Source of the DNA: Streptomyces antioxidans
GTDB taxonomy: Bacteria > Actinomycetota > Actinomycetes > Streptomycetales > Streptomycetaceae
Assembly (NCBI RefSeq): GCF_000968685.2
Contig: NZ_LAKD02000058.1
Coordinates: forward strand, 101,225 to 165,224
Length of the DNA stretch: 64,000 bases
Direction: 5' to 3'
In this document: positions 25,466-34,000 of the stretch, in pieces
Numbering within the stretch: the first letter of the stretch is position 1
How the letters are laid out: every line of letters begins with the position of its first letter
Position numbers and translations under genes: made by a program
Notes under the pieces: model-generated
What the model saw: only the letters and a program-made list of their open reading frames with translations
What the model was told of the DNA's origin: nothing
Databases searched by the model: none

Positions 25466-26419
25466 GTGATACCCGTGACCGCCGAACCGGCGCGCTCGGC
25501 CCCGGGCTCCCCCCGAAGCCCGGGCTCCGCCCAGGGCCCGGGCGGCCGCCTGGCGCGCCGTCACAGCCCAGCCCACGGGGCGTGGTTCCTGGTGCTGCCC
25601 GCGCTGATCCCGATCCTCCTCCTCAGCGTCGGCCCGCTGCTCTACGGCATCGCGCTCGCCTTCACCGACTCCCAGGCGGGCCGTACCGACCCCACCCAGT
25701 GGATCGGGCTGCTCAACTTCCAGGACCTGCTGCGCGACACCCTCTTCTGGGAGTCGTTCCGGATCGGCCTGCTGTGGGCGGTGGCCGTCTCCGTACCGCA
25801 ATTCCTGCTCGCGCTCGGCCTCGCGCTGCTGCTCCACCAGGACCTGCGGTTCCGCTGGCTGTCGCGGGCGCTCGCGATCGTTCCCTGGGCGATGCCGGAG
25901 GTCGTGGTCGGCATCATGTGGCGGCTGGTCTACCACCCCGACGCCGGGGTGCTCAACGAGACGCTGGGCACCCAGCGCGACTGGCTCGGCAGTCTGTCCA
26001 CCGCCCTGCCCGCCGTCGTCGTGGTCGGCATCTGGGCCCGGCTTCCACAGGTCACGGTCACCCTGCTGGCCGGGCTCTCCAATGTGCCGCGCGAACTGCA
26101 CGAGGCCGCGGCGATGGACGGCGCCGGTGCCTGGCGCCGCTTCCGCGCCGTCACCTGGCCCGCCATCAGGCCCATCGCGCTCGCCATCAGCGCGCTCAGC
26201 TTCATCTGGAACGTCAACTCCTTCGCGCTGGTCTACGTCCTGACGGGCGGCGGGCCCGGAGGCCGCACCCGGCTGCCGATGCTCTTCGCCTATGAAGAGG
26301 CGTTCCGCTACGGCCAGTTCGGCTATGCGGCGGCGATGGGCTGTGTGCTGGTGGCGGTGGTCTCCATCCTGCTGGCCGTCCATCTGGTGGCCCGGCTGAA
26401 GGGGGACGACGAGGCATGA
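25466..26419 (+). CDS. Sugar ABC transporter permease 1 (MalF type)
   Basis: 317 residues from the GTG at 25466, chosen because AGGGGG lies 6-11 nt upstream; an in-frame GTG at 25445 is the alternative. It is an integral membrane permease with six predicted segments and the EAA loop EAAAMDGAGAWRRF that docks the ATPase. The N-terminal 35 residues are Pro/Ser-rich and cytoplasmic. Its stop overlaps the second permease start (ATGA). No ATPase gene accompanies the system, as is common in Streptomyces, where a shared MsiK energises sugar importers. Confidence 0.92.
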   Translation: MIPVTAEPARSAPGSPRSPGSAQGPGGRLARRHSPAHGAWFLVLPALIPILLLSVGPLLYGIALAFTDSQAGRTDPTQWIGLLNFQDLLRDTLFWESFRIGLLWAVAVSVPQFLLALGLALLLHQDLRFRWLSRALAIVPWAMPEVVVGIMWRLVYHPDAGVLNETLGTQRDWLGSLSTALPAVVVVGIWARLPQVTVTLLAGLSNVPRELHEAAAMDGAGAWRRFRAVTWPAIRPIALAISALSFIWNVNSFALVYVLTGGGPGGRTRLPMLFAYEEAFRYGQFGYAAAMGCVLVAVVSILLAVHLVARLKGDDEA

Positions 26420-27264
26420 GCCCCCGCCAGGCCAGGCGCCGCGCGGCGCGCACCGGCCAGTACCTCGCCCTCCTCGGCTATCTGGTCTTCCTCGCCTTCC
26501 CCCTGCTGTGGCTGGTCTCCACCGCGTTCAAGCCGCCGCGCGAGCTCGCGAGCCTCCATCCGGGCTGGATCCCCGACCACCCCACCCTCGACAACTTCCG
26601 CCAGGCGTTCGAGGAGCAGCCGCTGTTGCGGTCCGCGGGCAACAGCCTGGTCGCCTCCCTCGCCGCCGCCGTCATCACCGTCCTCATCGCCACCCCGATG
26701 GCCTATGTGATGGCCCGCCACCACCGCTCCCCGCTGTCCCGGGCGGCCACCGGCTGGATCGTGGTCAGCCAGGCGTTCCCCTTCGTCCTGGTGATCATCC
26801 CGCTGTTCCTGGTGCTCAAGGAGGTCCGCCTGATCGACTCCCTCCCCGGGCTGATCATGGTGTATGTGGTGTGGTCCCTGCCGTTCGCCCTGTGGATGCT
26901 GGCCGGATACGCACGGGCCGTACCGCGCGAGCTGGAGGAGGCCGCGGCCGTGGACGGCGCGGGCAGACCGCGGGTGCTGATCTCCATCACCGTGCCGCTG
27001 CTGGCCCCCGGCATCGTGGCCACCGCACTCTTCGCGTTCATCACCGCGTGGAACGAGTTCTTCTTCGCGCTCGTCCTGCTCAAATCGCCGCGGAAACAGA
27101 CGATGCCGATCATCCTCACCCACTTCATCGGAACCGAGGGCGTCGCCGACCTCGGCCCGCTCGCCGCCGCCTCCCTGCTGGCGACGCTGCCCTCGCTGGT
27201 GCTGTTCGCGCTCATCCAGCGCCGGATCACCAGCGGCACCCTGGCCGGGGCGGTGAAGCACTGA
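26416..27264 (+). CDS. Sugar ABC transporter permease 2 (MalG type)
   Basis: 282 residues. The start overlaps the first permease stop by 4 nt and its own stop overlaps the binding-protein start (TGATG), so the three are translationally coupled. Six membrane segments are visible, with an EAA loop EEAAAVDGAGRPR and a C-terminus QRRITSGTLAGAVKH typical of MalG-like proteins. It forms a heterodimer with the first permease. Confidence 0.93.
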   Translation: MSPRQARRRAARTGQYLALLGYLVFLAFPLLWLVSTAFKPPRELASLHPGWIPDHPTLDNFRQAFEEQPLLRSAGNSLVASLAAAVITVLIATPMAYVMARHHRSPLSRAATGWIVVSQAFPFVLVIIPLFLVLKEVRLIDSLPGLIMVYVVWSLPFALWMLAGYARAVPRELEEAAAVDGAGRPRVLISITVPLLAPGIVATALFAFITAWNEFFFALVLLKSPRKQTMPIILTHFIGTEGVADLGPLAAASLLATLPSLVLFALIQRRITSGTLAGAVKH

Positions 27265-28571
27265 TGCGCCGCCGCACGCTGCTGGCCGCGTCCGCGTCCG
27301 CCGCCGGGGCGCTGTCCGCCGGGGCGCCGCTGTCCGGCTGCGCGCCGGAGCGGCGGCGGGCCACCGGCGGCCGGATCACCCTCCGCTTCCAGTCCCTGGC
27401 CTGGCAGCGGGAATCGGTGGCGGCCAACAAGCAGCTGGTGGGGGAGTGGAACGCGGCCCATCCCGAGATCCGGGTCGAGTACGTCCAGGGCAGCTGGGAG
27501 GGCGTCCACGACCAGCTGCTCACCTCCTTCGAGGGCGGTGAGGCGCCCGACATCATCCATGACGCCACCGACGACCTCGCCGACTTCGCCTACGGCGGCT
27601 ATCTCGCCGATCTCACCGGGCTGCTGCCCCGGCGGCTCAAGGACGAGATCCCGTCCAGGACCTGGCAGACCGCCACCTTCGACGGCGGTGTCCACGGTGT
27701 GCCGTTCCTCCAGGAGCCGCGGGTGCTCATCGCCAACCGCACGCTGCTGGAGCGGTCCCGGGTGCGGATCCCCACCCCCGAACGGCCGTGGAGCTGGGCC
27801 GAGTTCGAGGACGCGGCCGAAGAGCTGACCCGGGACGGGACGCACGGCGTGGCCTGGCCGCTCAAGGAGCCCGTCTCCGCGACCCTCAACCTCTCGCTCT
27901 CCACCGGCGGCAAGGTCTTCCACCGGGGCGCGGACGGCAAGGTCACCGTGCGGTTCGACGCCGCCGACCAGCGGGTGCCGCGCGTCATCCACGACCAGCT
28001 GGGCGGCGACCGCACCGCCGCCAGGACCACCCTCGGCATGGGCGGCTCCGACACCCTCCCCGGCTTCTTCGGCGGGAAGTACGCCATGGTGCCGCTCGGC
28101 TTCTCCTACCGCCAGCAGATCGCGCAGCAGGCGCCCAAGGGGTTCGCCTGGACCGTACTGCCGTCCCCGGCCGGGCCCGGCGGCGACCTGCGGCAGGGGG
28201 TCAGCCCGCAGACGCTGTCCATCGCCGCCGACAGCCCGTACCAGCGGGAGGCCGCCCGCTTCATCGACTTCTTCCTGCGCCCGCCGCACATGGTGCGGCT
28301 CGCCCGGGGCGACTGGATGCTCCCCACGGGCCGGACCGCCCTCCAGGACCCCGCCCTGCACACCCCCCGCCACGGCTGGGCCACCGGCACCGCCCTGGCC
28401 GGACAGCTGCGCCCGGCGCCCGCGCAGACGGTGCGCGGCTATCCGGAGTGGAAGGACAAGGTGGCCACTCCGGCGCTGCAGGAGTACTACAGCGGGGCGA
28501 TCGGCATGGGGACGCTGCGGGAGCGGCTGGTCGACGACGGGAACCTGGTGCTTGCCCGCTACCAGCGGTAA
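27264..28571 (+). CDS. Sugar-binding lipoprotein of ABC importer
   Basis: 435 residues. The N-terminus MRRRTLLAASASAAGALSAG ends in a lipobox (PLSGC), and the RR at the start suggests Tat export. The mature part is a type 1 solute-binding protein: WNAAHPEIRVEYVQG, GEAPDIIHDATDDLADFA, MVPLGFSYRQQ and DGNLVLARYQR. The ligand is probably a di- or oligosaccharide; no linked glycosidase indicates which. It comes last in the operon (permease-permease-binding protein), unlike the more common order. Confidence 0.9.
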   Translation: MRRRTLLAASASAAGALSAGAPLSGCAPERRRATGGRITLRFQSLAWQRESVAANKQLVGEWNAAHPEIRVEYVQGSWEGVHDQLLTSFEGGEAPDIIHDATDDLADFAYGGYLADLTGLLPRRLKDEIPSRTWQTATFDGGVHGVPFLQEPRVLIANRTLLERSRVRIPTPERPWSWAEFEDAAEELTRDGTHGVAWPLKEPVSATLNLSLSTGGKVFHRGADGKVTVRFDAADQRVPRVIHDQLGGDRTAARTTLGMGGSDTLPGFFGGKYAMVPLGFSYRQQIAQQAPKGFAWTVLPSPAGPGGDLRQGVSPQTLSIAADSPYQREAARFIDFFLRPPHMVRLARGDWMLPTGRTALQDPALHTPRHGWATGTALAGQLRPAPAQTVRGYPEWKDKVATPALQEYYSGAIGMGTLRERLVDDGNLVLARYQR

Positions 28572-28789
28572 GCCCCGCTACGGCGACAGGCCCACCGCCG
28601 TTGGCAGGAATCACCACACGTCGGTCATCGCGGCTCGCTCGCCGCCGCCACACCTGAACGTGCCATGGACCCAGTCCCCCCAGCAGACCGTTACCCCCTG
28701 ACAAAGGTTGCCCTTGTCCGATCTTGTCTCTTCGCTTAACGGCTTCTTACTTTCAGGTGAACCCGTGTCTAACGCCAGAAAGATTGACC

Positions 28790-29878
28790 ATGCCCCGAGA
28801 CATACCGCCGCTCGCCGAGGTCCGCCGGATCACCGAGAAGAAGCGAGACGCGTGGTGGACCGTCATGCTCGTGGACCCGGTGGCCACACCGCTGGTCCGC
28901 TGGATCGCCAAGTACACCCGGGCCACCCCCAATCAACTCACCTGGGGTGCGTTCCTGGTGGGCCTCGGCTCGGCAGCGTGCTTCGCACGGGGCGACTGGA
29001 GATGGCTGCTCCTCGGGGCCGTGCTCTACCACGTGAGCTTCATCTTCGACTGCATGGACGGCAAGCTGGCCCGGCTGACCGGCACCGGCTCGGTCTTCGG
29101 CGCCTGGCTGGACTTCGTCTTCGACCGGATCCGGGTGCTGGTGTGCTCGGTCGCCCTGATGGGCGGTCAGTACGCGCGTACGGATGACGTCCTGTATCTG
29201 TGGCTGGCGCTGGCCGTCGCCTCCCTGGACGCGCTGCGCTACATCGACTCGCTGGAGATCTTCAAGATCCGGCACGGGATGCGCAAGCAGATCAAGGCCC
29301 GGATGCGGGCGGCCCGCAAGGCCGAGAACCAGGCCGAGCTGGCCTTCATGGAGGACCTGCTGCGGGAGAACCCCGAGGCCGACCTGGAGACGGACCGCGA
29401 CACGGTGGCTCCTTTGGAGCCCGTTGCTCCCTTGGAGTCTGCGGCCCTGGAGTCTGCGGCCCTGGAATCCGCGGCCCCGGAGTCCACGGCCGCCCCGAAT
29501 CTGTCCGCCCAGGTTCCGTCCCCGTCCCCGGCTCCGGCCGCGATCCCGGTTCCGGCCGTGCGCCGCGCCGCCGTCGTCGATCTGCACCAGGAGTTCCGGC
29601 GCCGCTTCCCGTGGTGGGTCCGGTGCCGGAACTTCCTGCAGCGCCACCGCATCCGCGCTCATCTCATCAGCGGCATCGAGTTCCAGATGGGCGTGTTCAT
29701 CATCGGCCCGGCCGTCGACGCGGTGGTGGCGACGACCGTCGTCTCGGGCGTGCTGTTGCTCGTCTTCGAGCTGGCCATCATCTACAAGTTGCTGTTGTCC
29801 ACCCGGGACTTCACCCGCACCATCAACTCCTTCGACACGGCCGACCGCATTCCGGCGGCCACCCCGGCCAACTCCTGA
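28790..29878 (+). CDS. CDP-alcohol phosphatidyltransferase family protein
   Basis: 362 residues from ATG 28790. The catalytic motif DG-x2-AR-x8-G-x3-D-x3-D is complete (DGKLARLTGTG then GAWLDFVFD, about residues 85-107), so it should transfer a phosphate-linked alcohol from a CDP donor. Membrane segments surround the motif and two more lie near 300-335. A linker at about 205-260 contains an in-frame 15-bp repeat (LESAA). The product alcohol is unknown. The 3' end overlaps the convergent erm gene by 97 nt. Confidence 0.85.
   Translation: MPRDIPPLAEVRRITEKKRDAWWTVMLVDPVATPLVRWIAKYTRATPNQLTWGAFLVGLGSAACFARGDWRWLLLGAVLYHVSFIFDCMDGKLARLTGTGSVFGAWLDFVFDRIRVLVCSVALMGGQYARTDDVLYLWLALAVASLDALRYIDSLEIFKIRHGMRKQIKARMRAARKAENQAELAFMEDLLRENPEADLETDRDTVAPLEPVAPLESAALESAALESAAPESTAAPNLSAQVPSPSPAPAAIPVPAVRRAAVVDLHQEFRRRFPWWVRCRNFLQRHRIRAHLISGIEFQMGVFIIGPAVDAVVATTVVSGVLLLVFELAIIYKLLLSTRDFTRTINSFDTADRIPAATPANS
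29432..29491 (+). repeat. Four in-frame 15-bp tandem repeats
   Basis: Units at 29432, 29447, 29462 and 29477, typified by CTGGAGTCTGCGGCC, encode LESAA four times with 1-4 differences, in the cytoplasmic linker of the phosphatidyltransferase. Confidence 0.75.
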
Positions 29879-30723
29879 GCGAGGACCAGCCACTGCTCCG
29901 GCGTCACATACGCCACCACGACGTCCCGCCCCAGCCCGGCCGCCCGGAACGCCCGGTCGAGCGCGCGGGCGGGGCAGACCCGGCGCAGTGACGCGTGGAG
30001 CGAGCCACCGACCCCGGTGAAGCCCAGTTCGACCAGATCCGCGTAGGCGGACCGGGCCGCCGGGTCGGTGAGCAGCGGCCGGGACCGCCGGGTCAGCCGC
30101 AGGATCCCGCCGTCCACCGCGGGTACCGGCCGGAAGGCGGCCCGCGCCACCTTCCCGCACAGCCGCCACTCGACCTCCGGCCACGTCCGTACGGTCAGCA
30201 GGGACCAGCGGCCGTAGTCCCCGGTGCGCTTGCGGGCGTACTCCGCCTGGGTGAGCAGCGTGGCGGAGGTCAGCCCGGGCACCGCCCGCAGCGCCCAGGC
30301 CACGATCTCGGCGGTACGGGCGTAGGGCACGTTGCCGACGAGCGCGAACGGCTCGGGTGGCGGCGCCGTGCCGAGGAAGTCCTGGTGCACGACCCGGACC
30401 CGTGGACAGTGGGCGAGCCGCTGCCGCAGCCCCGGGATCAGATGCCGGTCGATCTCATAGCTGATCAGCTCGCGGCAGCGCGGGGCCAGCGCCTCGGTGA
30501 GCGTCCCCTTGCCCGCGCCGACCTCCACCAGGAGGTCGTCGGGCCCGGGGCGGGCGGCGCGTACGACGCGGGCGACGGCGCCCGGGTCGACGAGGAAGTT
30601 CTGTCCGTACGCACGCCTCGCGCGGTCGCGTTCGGTACTGCGCGGCGGTTCGGTGGTGCGGCGCGGTTCGCCACCGCGCTGGGCATGAGGATGGGCATGG
30701 GGACGGTGTCGATTGCGGGCCAC
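29782..30723 (-). CDS. erm: Erm-type 23S rRNA adenine-N6 methyltransferase
   Basis: 313 residues. GTG 30723 is preferred because AAAGGA lies 8 nt upstream; GTG 30729 is possible. Erm enzymes methylate A2058 of 23S rRNA and give macrolide-lincosamide-streptogramin B resistance. Motifs are ARRAYGQNFLVDP, VEVGAGKGTLTEAL (SAM motif I), SYEIDRHL, and NVPYARTAEIV (catalytic N-x-PY). The C-terminus VTPEQWLVLAQELAG is followed by a tail running into the convergent gene. A leader ORF, promoter and hairpin upstream suggest inducible attenuation. KsgA is the main alternative, but the motif I and tail fit Erm better. Confidence 0.88.
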   Translation of the reverse strand: MARNRHRPHAHPHAQRGGEPRRTTEPPRSTERDRARRAYGQNFLVDPGAVARVVRAARPGPDDLLVEVGAGKGTLTEALAPRCRELISYEIDRHLIPGLRQRLAHCPRVRVVHQDFLGTAPPPEPFALVGNVPYARTAEIVAWALRAVPGLTSATLLTQAEYARKRTGDYGRWSLLTVRTWPEVEWRLCGKVARAAFRPVPAVDGGILRLTRRSRPLLTDPAARSAYADLVELGFTGVGGSLHASLRRVCPARALDRAFRAAGLGRDVVVAYVTPEQWLVLAQELAGVAAGMRSAVSKELMVRVKSRVDNSNL

Positions 30724-30747
30724 GGCCACGGTCCTTTCGGAGCCGGG

Positions 30748-30783
30748 CGGGCGGCAGCAGCGCGGAACGGGCCCTGCCGCCCG
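30748..30783 (-). promoter_or_regulatory. Hairpin just upstream of erm ribosome binding site
   Basis: CGGGCGGCAG (30748-30757) and CTGCCGCCCG (30774-30783) form a perfect 10-bp stem with a 16-nt loop. It ends 11 nt before the AAAGGA of erm, where an attenuator stem would control ribosome access. Confidence 0.5.
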
Positions 30784-30925
30784 TCCCGGAACGAGTGATT
30801 CCTGGACTGGCGGGGGCCCTGGCCGAGGGCGCATGGAGGGGTGAGCTCAGCCCACGACGAGAGACTGAGGGGAAGTCCGGCGAGTCAGCCGCTCGGGCCG
30901 AGGAAACACCTCGAGCGCGAACGGC

Positions 30926-31084
30926 TCACGGACTCGGAGAGACACCGGGCGCGTCCGGGCCGACCAGGGCACCGGGGCCGCGCCGCGGGCGGCGGGCGGG
31001 CAGCGGAAGGGCGCGCGCACACGCCACCCGGGCACAGCCACGAGTGATGCGGGTGAACGCGCCGATGCCGGGACTTCCGCTCAT
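30926..31084 (-). CDS. Candidate 52-aa erm leader peptide
   Basis: The ATG at 31084 has a strong GGAGGAG 7 nt upstream. The peptide begins MSGSPGIGAFTRITRGCARV and continues Arg/Pro/Ala-rich to GVSPSP. It starts about 70 nt after the predicted promoter and ends 202 nt before erm. Translated leaders upstream of erm genes classically sense macrolide-stalled ribosomes; this one is longer than usual. No homologue is recalled. Confidence 0.5.
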   Translation of the reverse strand: MSGSPGIGAFTRITRGCARVACARALPLPARRPRRGPGALVGPDAPGVSPSP

Positions 31085-31150
31085 CGGGGTACTCCTCCCG
31101 TGCGCGCGTACGCGAAAGGACGCGTATGCGGATCTCCGCCGTATCCCCGC

Positions 31151-31180
31151 ACCGTAGGGACCGGCCGGGAGACCGTGCAA
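31151..31180 (-). promoter_or_regulatory. Promoter for the erm leader
   Basis: Minus-strand TTGCAC (31175-31180), 18-bp spacer, TACGGT (31151-31156). It lies between the exporter terminator and the leader ORF. Confidence 0.45.
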
Positions 31181-31216
31181 CGCATTTTCGTGCCCCACCC
31201 CGCCCCGGAACGCCGA

Positions 31217-31250
31217 ACCGGTCACCCGGCCCGAAGGCCGGGTGACCGGT
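31217..31250 (-). terminator. Terminator of the MMPL exporter gene
   Basis: A perfect 15-bp stem, ACCGGTCACCCGGCC (31217-31231) and GGCCGGGTGACCGGT (31236-31250), closed by a CGAA tetraloop. It starts 24 nt after the exporter stop. Confidence 0.85.
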
Positions 31251-31273
31251 CGCGGTGTGCCGGGGCGCGGTCG

Positions 31274-33619
31274 TCAGACCCCCGCGTGCCGGGGCCGTTC
31301 GTCCGCCTCCGGCCTCGGGGAAGCGGCCACCGGGGTGCTGGGCCTCTGGGTGCTGGGCCGATGGACCGGGGCGGGCCCGTCGTGTGCGAGGTCCGGGAGC
31401 CACCCCAGCCACTTCGGCAGGTACCAGTTGCGCTCGCCCAGCAGCGACATCACGGCCGGGAGCAGCACCCCGCGGATGACGGTGGCGTCGATGAGGACCG
31501 CGGCCGCCAGGCCCACGCCCATCTGCTTCATGGACTGCATCGACAGCGTTCCGAAGAGGGAGAAGACGGCGACCATGATGACGGCGGCGCTGGTGACGAC
31601 GCCCGCCGTCGTCACCACACCGTGCACCACCGCGTCCTTGGTGGTGCGGCCCGCCAGGTGCGCCTCGCGGATCCGGGAGACCACGAAGACGTGGTAGTCC
31701 ATGCTCAGCCCGAAAAGGATCACGAAGAGGAACAGCGGCAGCCAGGACACGATCGCGCCCACGCCCTCCGCGCCGACCAGCCCCGCCCCCCAGCCGTGCT
31801 GGAAGACCGCGGTGAGGATGCCGTACGCGGCGCCCACTGACAGCAGGTTGAGCACGATGGAGGTCACGGCGATGGTGAGCGACCGGAAGGACATCAGCAT
31901 CAGCAGGAAGGCGAAGACCACCACGAAGGCGAAGACCGGGGCGACGGCCGAGCCGAGCTTGTCGTTGAAGTCCTTGGAGGAGGCGGTCGAACCGCCGATG
32001 GGGGCGTCCACGCCGTCCACCGCGCCGAGGGTCGCCGGGCGCACCTCGTTCCGCAGCACCTCCAGGCTCTTCTCGGCCCTGCCCTCGTCCGAGCCGCCGA
32101 TCAGCGGGACCTCCACCACGGCCAGGTTCTGCTCGCGGTGGACGGTCACCTCGACCGGGCCCTTGGAGGCGCCCTTCGCCACGGCCTCGGTGCGGAAGCG
32201 GGCGAGGGCGTCGCGGACCGGCGCCGCGTCGATGTCGTCCGCCTTCACCACGACCCTGGCCGGGTCGGACCCGCCCGGGAACGCCTCGTCGATGTGGTTG
32301 TACGCGTTCACGACCGGCAGCCGGTCGCCGAACTCCTGGTCCAGGGTGAGGTTCGCGGTGTTCATCCCCACGGCGGGGACGGCCAGTGCGATCAGCGCGC
32401 CACCGGCGAGGGCCAGCGACAGCCTGGGGCGGCGCAGCACCGGGCGGAGTACGGCGCGCCAGATCCGGCTCTCGGTGCCGCCGCGCCGCTCGGTGCCGCC
32501 GCGCCGCTCGGTGTCGCCGCGCCGCTTGGCGCGGCCCAGGAACGGCAGTCGGCCCTTCTCCACCCGCTCACCGAGCAGTGAGAGCAGCGCGGGCAGCACC
32601 GTCACCGAGCCGACCATCGCCACCGCCACCACCATCAGCGTGGCGAGCCCCATCGCCTTGAACTCCGCGATACCGGTGAAGAGCATGCCCGCCATCGCCA
32701 CGATCACCGTGACCCCTGAGACCAGGATGGCGCGCCCGGAGGTGGCCGCCGCCACTCGCAGGGCGGTCTGCGCGTCCCGCCCCGCGGCGCGCTCCTCGCG
32801 CTCCCGGCGCAGGTAGAACAGGCAGTAGTCGACGCCGACGGCCAGCCCCACCAGCAGCATCACGGAGTTGGCGGTGTCGCTCATGTGCACCCAGTGGCTG
32901 ACGATGGCCACCAGACCGGTGGTGGCCAGGAACGCGGTCATCGCGAGCACCACCGGCAGCAGCGCGGCCACCAGCGCACCGAAGACGATCAGCAGAATGC
33001 CGAGGGCCACCGGCAGCGCGGAGTACTCGGCCTGGGTGAAGTCATCGCCGAAGGCGTCGTCGAACGCCTTCTGGCCGCTGGCGTCGCCGAACTCCTCGAT
33101 CCGCAGCTCCTGGTGGCGGTCCTGCGCCTTGTCCACCGCGTCCAGGACCGGCTGGATGTGCTCCGACGCCTTCTCCGGGTCGCCGCGCATCTCGAACTGC
33201 ACCAGTGCGGAGCGCCGGTCGACCGAGATGGTCTTCGTCTCGTACGGGGAGCGGAGGGCGGTCACCTGGCCGGTGTCGCGTACACCGGCCATCACCGCGT
33301 CGACCGCCTTGCGGAAGGCCGGGTCGCTCGCGGTGAGCCCGCCGCTCTTCCGCTCGCCGCCCTTCGCCTGGATCAGTACGGTTTCCCCGGCCGCGTCGTC
33401 GATGCCCGCCTCGTCGAGAATTGCCGAGACGCGCCCGGACTCGCCGGGAACCTGCTCGCTGTCCGACACATCGACCCGGCCCGTCATCGAGCCGACGGCC
33501 AGGGCGAGGATGACCAGCAGCACCCAGCCCCCGACCGCCGCCCACCGGTGACGGGCGCTCCAACTGCCCGCGCGCGCCGCTATGCCGCGCGGCCTCTCCA
33601 AGCGGCCTGTGTCCGCCAC
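31274..33619 (-). CDS. MMPL-family RND transporter
   Basis: 781 residues from a GTG start with AAGGGGA upstream. It is a twelve-segment membrane protein, with two large extracytoplasmic loops after segments 1 and 7. Asp-Tyr pairs, expected for proton relay, occur in LAVGVDYCLFYLRREREE and LSMDYHVFVVSRIREAH. FATTG- and GTLSMQSMKQMGVGLA-type RND motifs are also present. A basic cytoplasmic loop near residue 375 contains three tandem 18-bp repeats. Such proteins export lipids or antibiotics; the adjacent erm gene is suggestive only. A palindrome 20 nt upstream may be a repressor operator. Confidence 0.92.
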   Translation of the reverse strand: MADTGRLERPRGIAARAGSWSARHRWAAVGGWVLLVILALAVGSMTGRVDVSDSEQVPGESGRVSAILDEAGIDDAAGETVLIQAKGGERKSGGLTASDPAFRKAVDAVMAGVRDTGQVTALRSPYETKTISVDRRSALVQFEMRGDPEKASEHIQPVLDAVDKAQDRHQELRIEEFGDASGQKAFDDAFGDDFTQAEYSALPVALGILLIVFGALVAALLPVVLAMTAFLATTGLVAIVSHWVHMSDTANSVMLLVGLAVGVDYCLFYLRREREERAAGRDAQTALRVAAATSGRAILVSGVTVIVAMAGMLFTGIAEFKAMGLATLMVVAVAMVGSVTVLPALLSLLGERVEKGRLPFLGRAKRRGDTERRGGTERRGGTESRIWRAVLRPVLRRPRLSLALAGGALIALAVPAVGMNTANLTLDQEFGDRLPVVNAYNHIDEAFPGGSDPARVVVKADDIDAAPVRDALARFRTEAVAKGASKGPVEVTVHREQNLAVVEVPLIGGSDEGRAEKSLEVLRNEVRPATLGAVDGVDAPIGGSTASSKDFNDKLGSAVAPVFAFVVVFAFLLMLMSFRSLTIAVTSIVLNLLSVGAAYGILTAVFQHGWGAGLVGAEGVGAIVSWLPLFLFVILFGLSMDYHVFVVSRIREAHLAGRTTKDAVVHGVVTTAGVVTSAAVIMVAVFSLFGTLSMQSMKQMGVGLAAAVLIDATVIRGVLLPAVMSLLGERNWYLPKWLGWLPDLAHDGPAPVHRPSTQRPSTPVAASPRPEADERPRHAGV
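32471..32524 (-). repeat. Three in-frame 18-bp tandem repeats in MMPL gene
   Basis: Units at 32471-32488, 32489-32506 and 32507-32524 differ at only one base. On the coding strand they encode RRGDTE, RRGGTE and RRGGTE in a cytoplasmic loop. Confidence 0.85.
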
Positions 33620-33657
33620 GACATCCCCTTATGCCCTGGTGGCGGACCGTCCGCCAC
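33611..33657. promoter_or_regulatory. Palindromic operator candidate upstream of exporter
   Basis: GTGGCGGAC-C-GTCCGCCAC at 33639-33657 is a perfect 9-bp inverted repeat. A third copy of GTCCGCCAC lies at 33611-33619 over the exporter start codon. Size and position fit a TetR-type operator; no regulator gene is adjacent. Confidence 0.5.
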
Positions 33658-34000
33658 TCATTGACGACGCTAGGCCGTGGCGGCGGGCCGACCCATCCTG
33701 CTTGCCGGTGAACCGTCCGGTGGTTCCCTCCAACCGCGGAAGGGGGGACAGCCCTACCCTCCCCGATACGGGCCCCTTACACGCAAAGGGCGTTGACCTC
33801 GAGGTCGGGGCGCGGTCGGGGTGGAGAACGTTGCCTATGTCACACATCCGTGGGGATCTTGAATTGACCCGTACTCATCAGTCAGGGTTTTGTCAGAACC
33901 GGAGTGGCCCCAACACACTCCGGAGCTGCCGCACTTGACGGATCGGACGCGATCCGTGGTGCGGATACCCCCCACAACCGCACGAGGAGGAACCCTCGTC
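33620..34000. other. 381-bp divergent intergenic region
   Basis: Between the exporter and the protease starts. Apart from the palindrome near the exporter it contains a comparatively A/T-rich stretch (about 33830-33900) with TTGACC at 33864, a possible -35 for the protease, but no convincing -10. Confidence 0.4.

Larger units (their letters stand above)
30724..31273. other. 550-bp region between erm and MMPL exporter
   Basis: Contains, in leftward order, the exporter terminator (31217-31250), a promoter (31151-31180), a 52-codon leader ORF (30926-31084) and a hairpin (30748-30783). Nothing else recognisable is seen. Confidence 0.6.

Noticed and set aside
30847..31041. 64-codon GTG-started ORF in the erm upstream region
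   Set aside because: Overlaps the better candidate leader in another frame, and lacks a ribosome binding site.
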